A stretch of 64,000 nucleotides of DNA, taken from NCBI GenBank assembly GCA_002104905.1, contig MCFE01000203.1, forward strand, positions 1 through 64,000, in the 5' to 3' direction. Within the stretch, counting starts at the first letter, position 1; the number at the start of each line of letters is the position of its first letter. Shown here piece by piece: positions 10,153 to 21,143 of this stretch. The position numbers were made by a program, and so were the translations under genes. Under the pieces are notes generated by a model. It was not told where the DNA came from. It saw only the letters and a program-made list of their open reading frames with translations, and did not search any database. The DNA comes from Basidiobolus meristosporus CBS 931.73. Lineage: Eukaryota > Basidiobolomycota > Basidiobolomycetes > Basidiobolales > Basidiobolaceae.

Positions 10153-11213
10153 TCAGAGACGACTGGAGGTTCGCTCGTGCTGTCTGATGAAATCCATACA
10201 TTTCGTGAGGGTGGGTTCATCCCTTGGCAGGCATGGCTAGGTTCGGGTAGGGTTGAGGGTGGGGTGAGGGTGAAGGTGAAGGTGAGGTTAATCCCGTTTG
10301 CGTTTCCAGTCCCAAATAAACTGCTCCACTTACCCTCCCGGGTGCATCACAACCTTTGGTTCCACGAAACAGTCGGCGAGTAGCTGGCTTCTCTCTAATT
10401 TATTGAACTCCCCGGTCAGTGAGATGGAAATGGAAATGGCGCCTCTCGAGATGGGATGCCCACTGTACCATGTCGCATGATCTTGTCCCTCTGCCCTAGG
10501 AGATGGAGGGATGGTATCTTGAGCGAGGCGGGCTCGGTGACTAGGTCCGGGCATCTGGACTTGAACCCGCCGCAGGTGATGACGTAACGAAGGTCGGCGT
10601 TGGTTAATGGGTTCTTCTGGATATCCTTGATCAATAGAGATGTGAAGCAGGCGCCTAAATGATCGATCGATGAGTCTCTTCCCCCCCTCCTCGCTGTCCA
10701 TTCCTAGTGGGATGCTAACCTTGTGAGAAGCCCAGAATCCCATGGAAAGGTCCCTTGAATCGGAGTGATTGGTTGGTTAGTTAGTTGCCCTGTCGGGTTC
10801 CCGCGGAAACTCCAGCCCCGCCTACCTTCGTCTGGAGGGTGTCCCTGACCAACTCCAAGGAGTTTTCGTACCCGACGTACTTCGCGCCGTCCTCTACGGA
10901 CCTCCACCAGGCCCTTGCCTCACCTAAACGGAGGGGGAGGGAGGTTCAGTACAGGACAGGACAGGGCTCCAAGCGGGTCCCGGCCAAAAGCTCACCTTGA
11001 TTTCTCGGGTCGGCCGAGGCCTCTATTCTATGCGGTGCGTCCAGAAACACTAACTCTACAAGTGAGTACGGGGGAGGGGAATCTGAAGAAGGTAAAGGGC
11101 CGAGGGTTACCCAACTCCGCCAGTGGTTTTATTGTCTGTTGGAACACCTTCGAGGTGGCCGATAGAAATTCCGCGTTCTGTGTGAAGCCGTGGAGGCAGA
11201 GTATACGTTGCAT
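10153..11213 (-). CDS. FSH1-family serine hydrolase, seven exons, last exon frame uncertain
   Basis: Exons 11213-11111, 11055-10996, 10923-10826, 10753-10720, 10654-10469 and 10394-10334 join in phase. The protein begins MQRILCLHGFTQNAEF, typical of the FSH1/ovarian-cancer-2-like family. It continues with a DAPHRIEA segment, RAWWRSVEDG, the nucleophile elbow GFSQG with Ser97, a catalytic Asp155 in LLGQRDKIM, and HPGG in front of the expected catalytic His. The last exon (10236 or 10222 down to 10153) clearly encodes PRDEPTLTKCMDFIRQHERT. Keeping the expected His codon after HPGG leaves a one-base mismatch near 10222-10235, whereas the in-frame acceptor at 10223-10224 skips that His. So this is either an assembly indel or a gene that has lost its catalytic His. 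Family members are small cytosolic esterase-like alpha/beta hydrolases, some acting in secondary metabolism; the substrate here is unknown. Confidence 0.78.
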
Positions 11214-11340
11214 GGTGAAGTCTCTCCACCAACTCGCGCGAGGGAGACTGATCAAATGGTGGGCACATCGCATCTTAGATAATCTGGCCAATCAAGGTGG
11301 GGGTGATGATTTGGAATCGGGATCTATCTATCAGGGGAAT

Positions 11341-12116
11341 TCATCTCAGGTTACCTAGGATCCCGCCTAGGATGGATCCCACGGTGCTGCTAACACTGGT
11401 GGGCACATTGATGGGGCAGTCGAAGTGCACCTCATTCTCGACCTCCGGCCTTATCCCTAGCCAGGAGATCAGGGGAATCTCGAGCACTGCCTGGTATCGC
11501 ATAGGGATCGGGGTCTTCTGCGGGGTGGTGATTCCACAATGGTTCAGGAACGCATTCAACGCGATCGCCACGTTCTGGTCGTCTGCGATGTTGTAGACGA
11601 GCGTGATGGGCAGCTGGAAGTCCAGGTGCCCCTTGGCGGGGAAGGTGACGGCCCGGCTCAGCGCGCCATCCCCGATCTGAACGCTGTGTCCATCCGGGGT
11701 CTGGTAAAATCCCTGTGACGAGCATGGAAACGATCGACGATTAGCCGGAGAAAGTGGCCACCCGACATGGCTGGACTTACCTTGACCGTGATGTTGTTCA
11801 CCTTGATTCCGATCAGGTTCGGGTTGTATACGTTCAGCTTCAACGCCAGCGGGATGGCGATCCCTTTCGGCACGTCCAGCACCAGCTTCGTGAGGTCCAC
11901 ACTCCCGGTCGTTTCCACCCCGTTGAATTGGACCTCCGGCTTTCCACGGGGCACACAGAAGTACAGCCCAACCGTCAGCCCGATGAGGATAAGCAGCAAG
12001 ATGGTGCCGCACACGATCTTGGATCTACGTGTCCTACAACAGCAGCAGCAGCCCCTCGGACGGTTATGGGGCTTCTCGAGCGTCTCGTAGTACTGCTCAG
12101 AGGGCTTTCTGTCCAT
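11341..12116 (-). CDS. Membrane-anchored LEA-2/WHy-domain protein
   Basis: Exon 1 (12116-11781) and exon 2 (11712-11341) join in frame to 235 residues across a 68-nt GT...AG intron. The N-terminal tail is basic with a run of five cysteines at 23-27 (likely palmitoylation), followed by one membrane helix at about 34-54. The rest is a beta-rich domain including LKLNVYNPNLIGIKVNNITV, the hallmark of the LEA-2 (water stress and hypersensitive response) fold. It ends with a Gly/Ser/Ile-rich C-terminus. This layout resembles plant NDR1/HIN1-like proteins and fungal LEA-2 proteins of vacuolar or plasma membranes. A type II topology with the LEA-2 domain outside or in the vacuole lumen is inferred. 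Molecular role unknown; stress or membrane-contact functions are suggested for relatives. Confidence 0.75.
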
Positions 12117-12643
12117 TTTAGCAGGGGTATAGATGGGAGGTGAGCGATTGATGATTTATGAAAGGAGAGTCGGGACGTGGGCGTCTGCGTCTGCGTCTGC
12201 GTGGAGTTGGACGCAGGCGGAGGGGATATGCGGATCCAAGTGAAATGTTGGTAACAGGTAGCGACTGGCAACCCTCTTTTATAGCCGACGACGCAGCGGG
12301 AGCCAATCCATTGGTACAGACACCTCAAACGTTCCGTCGAAATGACCACCTCGAACGGTATCCAGTAATCGGCTTGCATCAACACTCGATCCATATCCCC
12401 GGGATTGGTCAGGTCTGCGACGTTACGTGTAACATTAATTACACACCATCCACACCTCACCTTGGGGACGTCCATTTGCCCAACTCAACCAAGGTGGTCG
12501 CTGATCTAGACCTCACCAGTCACTACTCACTACCCACCACTCGGTGTTGGCCAATGTATCAAGCGCAAATCAATTCGATAGAAATTCGGGATTTATTACG
12601 TGATCATATATGTACACGAACTCGACCAGTAGGGTGGAGGCGA
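12117..12643. other. Intergenic region with GCGTCT hexanucleotide repeat
   Basis: Promoter side of the LEA-2 gene and 3' flank of the GNAT gene. Contains a short tandem hexamer (GCGTCT units at 12181-12202). Long open frames on the plus strand here run opposite to the real genes and are shadows. Confidence 0.5.
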
Positions 12644-13416
12644 TCAGGGATGGGATGTCTTGGTGAAGTCGTAGTAGAACATGATCGCGTCCACCAACTC
12701 CTCCGGACTGCCCTTCAACCGACCGGCCTTCGGTATACGGCCGATCTCCTGGAAGCCCAGTCTACGCCAGAGCCTGATCGAGGCATGGTTGTTCACGAAG
12801 ACGAGGTTGAACATGGACGCTTGGTATCCCAGCGCGGGGGCGACCTTCAAGAACGCCTCCGCCATCACCCCGCCCACCCCCAGGTTGCGGGAGGATGGGC
12901 CCACGAAGAAGCCGCCGTTGCAGATCTATCCGAGATCGGGATGGGTGTGAGAATGGGTCAAGATGCGGTGGAGGTGATGGGACTTACATGGGAACACCGG
13001 CCGGGGAAATTCGGCTTCACGTAGAACATCCCCAGGACCTTGCTCCCCCAATCGACCAGGTCCTCCTCAAGCTCCGACCAGCCAACCCCCTCGTCCACCT
13101 CCCCCCTCAGCAGGAGGAAGCAATCGTAGCCGAGGAAGTATTGGAGAAATCCCGCCCGGTCCAACGGCTCCTCCTGGGGATACGTGTTCCCCTCGAGGAT
13201 CTCCTCGTTGAAGAGACCGTGCAGATGGTCCACCAGACGTGGGTATTTCCCCGCGAGGAAGCTCTTACCCGGTAGGAACGTCCCCTCCGGCTGGTTGGTG
13301 AGGTGGTAGAGGGTGGTTTGGGCGCCGTTTTTCAGTGGTAGCTGCATGGGGAGCAGATCGTAGAGTCGACCATGATCGGATTCCGGTCGTGCGATGGTGC
13401 CATATGCGGAGGACAT
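12644..13416 (-). CDS. GNAT-family N-acetyltransferase
   Basis: Exon 1 (13416-12988) and exon 2 (12925-12644) join in phase across a 62-nt GT...AG intron, giving 236 residues. The acetyl-CoA-binding motif A is present as R156-N-L-G-V-G, within ICNGGFFVGPSSRNLGVGGV. It is followed by helix EAFLKVAPALGY and the motif B region FNLVFVNNHASIRLWRRLGF, ending with IGRIPKAGRLKGS. This arrangement is typical of a fungal GNAT subfamily that includes the Mpr1-type acetyltransferases, but the substrate cannot be assigned. The residue-1 Met at 13416 was chosen because the upstream in-frame extension is a low-complexity Tyr/Ser/Gly stretch made by a GTAACC-type repeat. No signal peptide was seen. Confidence 0.8.
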
Positions 13417-13913
13417 CTGAATCTGGTGTGGTCGTGGGGGGGGGGCTCGGATGGGGGAGTGAGAGTAACTGTAACTATAATCGTAACCGTAACCGTAACC
13501 GACCGTAACCGTAACCGTGAACCCCCTCCCCAGTGATGACCAATGATTTATATAGTTTAGCGTGACCGTCGGTGGGAAAATCTCGGCCATCATCCCTCGA
13601 GGTCCACGTAATCCCAACTCATATCACACATCTCCAGCGTTTGGTGTGTGCGCGCATCCGGACCTGCTGGATGGCCAAATCTATATGCATGGCCCGACAC
13701 ACAAATCCCTAACCTACTTCCATTCCCATCCCATCCCATCCATCACCCACCGCAGCAAATCATCCCATATCCACGTGAGGCCAATGGAATATATTAATCG
13801 AAGAATCGACGAATCATACGCTCTAATGTAATACATAAAAACGGTGGTAGTGGTGGAAGGGTCGCATCTATTGGTGGCGGGGGGGGGGAGGGCCGCAATG
13901 GACGGTTGTGAGG
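13417..13913. other. Intergenic region with simple repeats
   Basis: Between the GNAT start and the histidine kinase stop, both on the minus strand. Contains two long G runs (near 13439 and 13880) and a cluster of GTAACC-type hexamers at 13466-13522. No gene was seen. Confidence 0.5.
13466..13522. repeat. Imperfect CGTAAC/GTAACC hexanucleotide microsatellite
   Basis: About nine near-copies of a GTAACC unit with two interruptions, just upstream of the GNAT start codon. It lies in unique gene-rich DNA and is not a telomere. Possible promoter element or neutral microsatellite. Confidence 0.7.
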
Positions 13914-16900
13914 TTAGAAGAATCCAGGGAAGAAGGGGATGGGACGCTCCGTTTGCTGTGGATTGCCTGGTTAGTGGGCGGGGATCGGTCCCGAATCGAA
14001 GAACATGAGACTACTTACATTTTGGAATTTGTTGATGGTGTTGATCAGCTCGTTGAATCGGAGCGGCTTGGTAACGTATTCATCCATGCCAGATGCGATG
14101 CACTTCTCCCGGTCCCCGATCATGGCATGCGCGGTGAGGGCTATGATAGGGATGTGGATGCCGGTGGCGTATTCGAGCTCTCGTATCTTGGCCGTCGCCT
14201 CGAAGCCACCCATGATGGGCATTTGGACATCCATCAGGATGAGATCGAACTTGTGCTCCTTGATGGCCTCCACCGCCAGCAATCCGTTGGAAACGATCTT
14301 CACTTCGTGACCATGCTTCTCAAGTATCCTGACCGCCAGCTTCTGGTTGACAATATTGTCCTCGGCCAGGAGAATCTTCAACTTCTTCCCGATCACCTCG
14401 GTGGTCATGGCTATGTGCGACTCGAGGGCGGGCATCAAGGCGCTGGTCAGGTCCGGCAGGGACACGGGCACGTTCATGTAGGAAGTAATCAGCATGTCGA
14501 TGCACTCCTTCATCTTCAGTTTCATCGGCATCGTGATTGCCAGTAGCACGACTGGGATGTAACGAAGACAAGAGTGCTGTCGGACCTTTTCCACCTCGGT
14601 GATTTCATCGATAATCATGGTATCAAAGATCGGCTTATCGCCGGGTTTCATCTTGCCACACATCATGACCGCCTCTTCGACCGAATGTGCAAGCGTCGGT
14701 CGAATCCCGAGCTGCTTCAACAGCTCAATCGTTTCCTGCCCTGCCGGATGGCCATGGGTACTCAGCACCAGTATATGGCGGCTATGGTAGGTGGCCAGGC
14801 GGGAATCGAACTGCTCTTGCGGAATGGAGCTCAGCCGGAACTCCGCGGTGAAGTAAAAGTCGCTCCCTTCCCCGTAGACGCTGTTGACCCAGAGATCTCC
14901 GCCCATTAGGTGGACCAGCTTCTTCGAGATGAGAAGGCCGAGCCCCGTGCCCCCGTACTTTCGCGTGGTCGAGCCATCCGCTTGGGAGAATGTATCGAAG
15001 ATCAAGTTGAACTTGTCGCTTTGGATGCCGATCCCTGTATCACTCACACAGAACGTCAGCACCACTTTCGTGTCTGTTAGCTTTTTGACGGAGGCGCGCA
15101 TGGTAACCTGACCCTCGGTGGTAAACTTGATGGCGTTGCCCACCAGGTTGGTGATCACCTGGCGCAGGCGCAGCGGATCCCCAGTTAATTGATCGGGGAT
15201 GTCGTTGTCCACGTCGTAGATCAGGTCCAACTTACGCTGGGTCGCCTTTACCGCCAGTGTCTTCAGCACTCCGAACACAGCCGTTCTAAGGGAGAAGGGT
15301 ATCTCTTCAATGATCAGCTTGCCAGCTTCAATCTTGGAAATGTCCAGGATGTCATCGATAATGGTGAGCAGAGAGTTCGCTAGCTGACTGACAATCATCA
15401 GGTTTTCCCTCTGCTGCCTAGTAAGGTCCGTTTCTAAGGTCAACGACGTCATTCCGATGATCCCGTTCATCGGTGTCCGGATCTCATGCGACATGTTGGC
15501 CAGGAATTCGCTCTTGGCTCGGTTGGCGAGTTCTGCCGTTTCTCGGGCAGCAACATTGCGTTGTATGCTCTCTCGGAGGTTGTAAATCATTTGATTGATC
15601 TTGGTTTTGAGCGAGTCCATTTCGCCAGAAGCTTCCACCGTGATGTACCGTGTGAAATCTCCGTCCGTAGCCGCGGCGGAGATCTGGGCGAACGCTCGGA
15701 CCTGGGTGGTTAAGTTGGCTGCCATCGTGTTGACGTTGCTGGTAATCTCTTGCCAAATCCCTTCGACATCTTTAACCTGCGCTTGGACGCCGAGTTTACC
15801 CTCGGTACCCACTTCACGAGCAACTCGAGTGACTTCTGCGGCAAACGTGCTCAACTGATCAACCATGGTGTTGATCGTATTTTTCAGATCAAGAACCTCG
15901 CCGTTGACATCCACTGTGATCTTCTTGGAGAGGTCGCCACAAGCGACGGCTTTGCACACATGGGCGATATCACGCACCTGAGCTGTCAAGTTGGAAGCCA
16001 TCCAGTTCACATTGTCAGTGAGATCTTTCCACGTCCCGCCAACATCCTTGACCACGGCTTGACCGCCAAGAATACCTTCGGTTCCGACATCGCGAGCAAC
16101 CCGGATCACCTCTGCCGCAAAGATCCGAAGCTGATCAACCATGGAGTTCACAGTGTTTTTCAGCTCTAGAATCTCTCCTTTCACATCGACGGTAACTTTC
16201 TTAGACAAATCTCCTTGAGCTACAGCCGTCGTCACAGCAGCAATGGATCGTACCTGGCCAGTTAGGTTGGCAGCCATGATATTGACGTTGTCGGTCAGAT
16301 CTTTCCAGGTCCCGCCGATATCCTTGACAACTGCTTGGCCACCAAGCTTTCCTTCGGTGCCTACTTCTAGGGCCACACGGGTGACCTCGGTCGCAAAGGT
16401 TTGGAGCTGGTCGACCATAGTATTTATGGTCTTCTTTAGATCCAACATCTCCCCTTTTACATCCACTTTGATTTTCCGGGAAAGATCCCCCTTCGCAACG
16501 GCTTTACTGACATTGGCAATATCACGTACTTGGTTGGTCAGATTGTCAGCCATTGTATTCACATTGTCGGTCAACTCTTTCCATGTCCCTCCTACATCCT
16601 TGACAACTGCTTGACCGCCAAGCTTTCCTTCTGTGCCAACCTCACGAGCAACGCGAGTAACCTCGGCAGCAAACGTTCTCAACTGATCCACCATGGAGTT
16701 GACTGTGGTTTTGAGCTCATTAATCTCACCTTTTACATCGACAGTGATCTTCTTGGAAAGATCTCCACAGGCGACCGCTGTAGTAACCTCTGCTATAGAT
16801 CTTACTTGACCCGTAAGATTGGCCGCCATGATGTTGACGTTGTCGGTCAGGTCTTTCCAAGTTCCCGCAACGTCTTTCACTATTGCCTGACCGCCGAGCT

Positions 16901-19900
16901 TTCCCTCGGTGCCTACTTCCAGCGAAACCCGGGTGACTTCAGTAGCAAAGTTTTGCAATTGATCGACCATGGTGTTGATGGTATTCTTGAGATCTAGAAT
17001 TTCTCCTTTGACATCCACCGTGACTTTCTTGGATAGATCTCCGCGGGCGATTGCTTTACTGACAATGGCGATGTCACGCACTTGTGCCGTGAGATTGGAG
17101 GCCATCAAGTTCACATTGTCAGTCAGATCCTTCCAAGTTCCATCTACATCTTTGACCACCGCTTGGCCGCCAAGTTTCCCCTCGGTTCCGACTTCGCGGG
17201 CAACCCTGGTAACCTCTGCGGCGAAGGTACGAAGCTGGTCGACCATGGTATTTATGGTCACTTTCAACTCAAGGATCTCTCCTTTCACATCAACCGTCAC
17301 CTTCTTAGACAGATCACCTCGGGCGATGGCTTTACTGACGATGGCAATATCTCTTACCTGACCAGTCAGGTTGAAGGCCATAAGATTGACGTTTTCAGTC
17401 AAGTCCTTCCATGTGCCTCCCACATCTTTAACCACCGCTTGCCCGCCGAGCTTGCCTTCAGTGCCTACTTCACGAGCAACCCGAGTGACTTCTGATGCGA
17501 AAGTACTCAGTTGGTCCACCATTGTGTTGATGGTTTCTTTGAGCTCGTTAATTTCGCCCTTAACATCGACGGTGACCTTCCTGGAGAGATCGCCTCTTGC
17601 CACGGCCTTGCTGACAAATGCAATATCTCTTACTTGATTGGTAAGATTGGAGGCCATGAGATTCACGTTGTCGGTCAGGTCCTTCCAAGTTCCCCCAACG
17701 TCCTTGACTATAGCTTGGCCTCCAAGTTTACCTTGGGTACCGACCTCGCGAGCCACACGGGTGACCTCAGATGCGAATGTCTGAAGCTGATCTACCATCG
17801 TATTAATGGTATTCTTCAACTCCAAGATTTCGCCTTTGACGTTCACTGTGACCTTCTTTGAGAGATCTCCTCTGGCGACTGCTTTGCTGACGTTGGCAAT
17901 ATCACGTACTTGCCCGGTGAGGTTGAAGGCCATAAGATTGACATTGTCTGTCAAGTCTTTCCATGTTCCGCCGACATCTTTCACTACGGCCTGGCCACCG
18001 AGCTTGCCTTCGGTGCCTACCTCGCGGGCCACACGCGTAACTTCAGATGCAAAGGTTTGCAATTGGTCCACCATCGTGTTGATCGTGTTTTTCAGCTCCA
18101 AAATCTCTCCCTTCACATTGACTGTGACCTTCTTTGAGAGATCTCCTCTGGCGACTGCCTTGCTGACGTTGGCAATATCACGTACTTGCCCGGTGAGGTT
18201 GAAGGCCATAAGATTGACATTGTCTGTCAAGTCTTTCCAGGTGCCGCCAACGTCTTTGACTACCGCTTGGCCACCAAGTTTGCCTTCAGTGCCTACTTCA
18301 CGAGCTACACGGGTAACTTCAGATGCAAACGTTTGAAGTTGGTCCACCATTGTATTGATGGTGTTTTTCAACTCCAAAATTTCTCCCTTTACATCCACCG
18401 TAACCTTCTTTGAAAGATCACCCTTGGCAACTGCTTTGCTGACGTTCGCAATGTCACGTACTTGGCCAGTAAGATTGGATGCCATAAGGTTGACATTGTC
18501 TGTCAAGTCCTTCCAGGTGCCTCCTACATCCTTGACAACCGCTTGGCCACCAAGCTTTCCTTCAGTGCCCACCTCTCGAGCCACACGTGTGACTTCGGAG
18601 GCAAAGGTTTGAAGATCATCAACCATAGTATTGATGGTAACCTTCAACTCCTGAATTTCTCCTTTCACGTCGACAGTTACCTTCTTAGAGAGATCGCCTC
18701 TTGCTACGGATTTGCTTACGTTTGCAATATCACGGACTTGCGCTGTCAAATTGGAAGCCATGAGGTTAACATTTTCGGTCAAGTCCTTCCAAGTGCCGCC
18801 AACATCTTTGACCACAGCCTGTCCCCCGAGTTTTCCCTCTGTGCCGACCTCGCGAGCGACTCGAGTAACCTCTGAGGCAAAGGTTTGAAGATCATCAACC
18901 ATTGTATTTATGGTGACTTTGAGTTCGTTGATCTCTCCCTTTACATCGACTGTCACTTTCTTGGACAAATCACCACGGGCAACGGCTTTGCTTACGTTGG
19001 CAATGTCACGTACTTGATTGGTAAGGTTGGAGGCCATCATGTTGACATTGTTCGTCAAATCCTTCCAAGTGCCACCTACATCTTCCACTACTGCCTGGCC
19101 GCCAAGCTTGCCTTCTATGCCAACCTCCCGAGCAACGCGTGTTACCTCGGAGGCAAAGGTCTGCAAGTTGTCCACCATAGTATTAATTGTGGCCTTTAGT
19201 TCGTGTATCTCTCCTTTAACATTAACGGTGACCTTCTTTGAGAGATCTCCTCTCGCTACGGCCTTGCTCACATTCGCTATGTCTCTCACTTGATTTGTGA
19301 GGTTCGATGCCATCATATTAACATTATCCGTAAGGTCCTGCCATGTGCCGCCAACATCTTTCACCACGGCCTGGCCACCGAGCTTGCCTTCGGTGCCTAC
19401 CTCGCGGGCCACACGCGTAACTTCAGATGCAAAGGTTTGCAATTGGTCCACCATCGTGTTGATCGTGTTTTTCAGCTCCAAAATCTCTCCCTTCACATTG
19501 ACTGTGACCTTCTTTGAGAGATCTCCTCTGGCGACTGCTTTGCTGACGTTGGCAATATCACGTACTTGCCCGGTGAGGTTGAAGGCCATAAGATTGACAT
19601 TGTCTGTCAAGTCTTTCCAGGTGCCGCCAACGTCTTTGACTACCGCTTGGCCACCGAGCTTGCCTTCGGTGCCTACTTCACGAGCAACTCGTGTGACTTC
19701 GGATGCAAACGTTTGCAGATTATCCACCATGGTGTTGATAGTGATCTTCAACTCCTGAATCTCCCCTTTCACATCTACAGTGACCTTTTTGGAAAGATCG
19801 CCTCTTGCCACAGCCTTGCTCACGTTTGCAATATCTCGCACTTGATTCGTAAGATTGGATGCCATAAGGTTGACATTGTCTGTCAAGTCCTTCCAGGTGC

Positions 19901-21143
19901 CTCCTACATCCTTGACAACCGCTTGGCCACCAAGCTTCCCCTCTGTGCCGACTTCCAAAGAGACCCTGGTGACCTCGGTGGCGAATGTCTGTAGCTGGTC
20001 TACCATCGTATTGATGGTGACTTTCAACTCTTGTATCTCCCCTTTCACGTCCACCGTAACCTTTTTGGACAGATCGCCGCGGGCGACAGCTTTACTGACG
20101 TGGATGATGTCTCTCACTTGCCCGGTGAGATTCGAGGCCATCAAATTGACGTTGTCAGTTAGTAATTTCCAGGTACCATCAACATCTGGGACCTCTGCCT
20201 GCACCCCTAATTTTCCCTCGGTACCTACTGCATGGGCAACTCTGGTCACCTCCGATGCGAATGAGTTCAGCTGATCGACCATCGTGTTGATTGTATTTTT
20301 CAGGACAAACGTCTCACCCTTGATATCCACTGTGATTTTCTTTGTCAAATCTCCACGAGCAACCGCGGTACAAACCTCAGCAATATCTCGTACTTGCTCG
20401 CTGTGTCCACTGGCCACCTTGTTCAAGTTCATCACGATTTCTTTCCAGATTCCTTCCCAGTGCTCCACCTCCCCTTGGCTGCAGAATTTTCCAAGTTCGG
20501 CCATCTCATGACCGAAGTGGAAAACCTTCGACGCAAGTGATTCCAATCTATCGGCCATGTCGTTGATGGCTTGCTTGAGTGCCATGGTGGTTCCGGTTTC
20601 GTGTGAGCAACTAACTCTTCTGGACAAATCGCCATTTTTGATTGCGTTTGCTATGTCAGTACACTGTAGAATGCAGTTCAGGCAACCGTCCTCGGATGCT
20701 TCAGACCCTTGTGTGCTTTCCTCGCTCTCGGAGTTTGCCATCAGGCTAGGAAGGATAATGGATTGGGGTACAAATGCTACTTGAGAAGCGTTCTCAAGAG
20801 AACCCTCTTTGAGCATTAAATCATTTGAGGAAACTGCAAGATAACCGCGTGTGTTCAGTGAATTGTCTACATTGGATATGAGCAGGGATTCCTTTAATGC
20901 AGCCTGGCATTGGTGCAGTTCCTCTTTCATCTGGACCTGTCTCTCTATCAGCTTCCTTATGGAGGCTTCGATTTCAGTCTCTACTTGGCTTCCATTGGGT
21001 TGAGAACGGATACCTTGCAAATCCTCGAACCTCTCCTTTTCGGCTAGTGTCAGTAATGCCTGTATATGGTTCAGGAAATCCCCAGGTGGAGTGGTTGTGT
21101 CGCAGGATAAGTCGTTTGAACTGAGGGGCAATACTTCCGTCAT
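13914..21143 (-). CDS. Giant group III hybrid histidine kinase with 19 tandem HAMP units
   Basis: A 2388-residue protein. The main exon is 21143-14019; a 63-nt intron (14018-13956, donor GTAAGT, branch-like ACTAAC) joins to 13955-13914, which replaces the read-through C-terminus. The N-terminal 160 residues are helical and polar. Residues about 161-1880 are 19 tandem HAMP units of 92 residues; the first and last are divergent. Then come the HisKA domain with phospho-acceptor His1886 in the H-box [11 protein letters not shown], the HATPase domain with N-box near 2003, G1 DTGIGI near 2032 and G2 GGTGLGL near 2068, a degenerate receiver-like domain (about 2125-2250), and a true receiver with Asp2305 in [11 protein letters not shown]. 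There is no membrane segment, so it is cytosolic. Known group III kinases (Nik1/Os-1 type) act above the Hog1 cascade in osmosensing and phenylpyrrole sensitivity and usually have about five or six such repeats. All catalytic motifs look intact. Confidence 0.95.
15600..20660 (-). repeat. 276-bp tandem array encoding HAMP units
   Basis: Coding-level tandem repeat inside the histidine kinase: 18 full 276-bp units plus a terminal partial one. Units vary by codon-silent and a few amino-acid changes, but several patches are almost identical, notably 18001-18270 against 19381-19650 and 18465-18540 against 19845-19920. Both pairs are exactly 1380 bp (five units) apart. Confidence 0.93.

Noticed and set aside
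12158-13275. Long plus-strand frames (288 and 126 codons)
   Set aside because: Antisense to the LEA-2 and GNAT exons and without any domain.
13466-13522. GTAACC hexamers as an internal telomere
   Set aside because: Only about nine imperfect copies, flanked by ordinary genes; treated as a microsatellite.
13417-13617. Upstream start for the GNAT protein (adds about 67 residues)
   Set aside because: The extension is encoded by a microsatellite and a poly-G run and is unlike GNAT N-termini.
13971-14018. Read-through C-terminus of the histidine kinase
   Set aside because: A perfect GTAAGT donor, an ACTAAC branch-like site and a CCACAG acceptor show this is a 63-nt intron.
15600-20660. Regular repeat spacing that could suggest a CRISPR array
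   Set aside because: The 276-bp units are continuous coding sequence for HAMP units without spacers, in a eukaryote.
15189-20784. Many plus-strand open frames of 75-176 codons
   Set aside because: They lie opposite the histidine kinase, share its 276-bp periodicity, and are translation shadows of the HAMP array.
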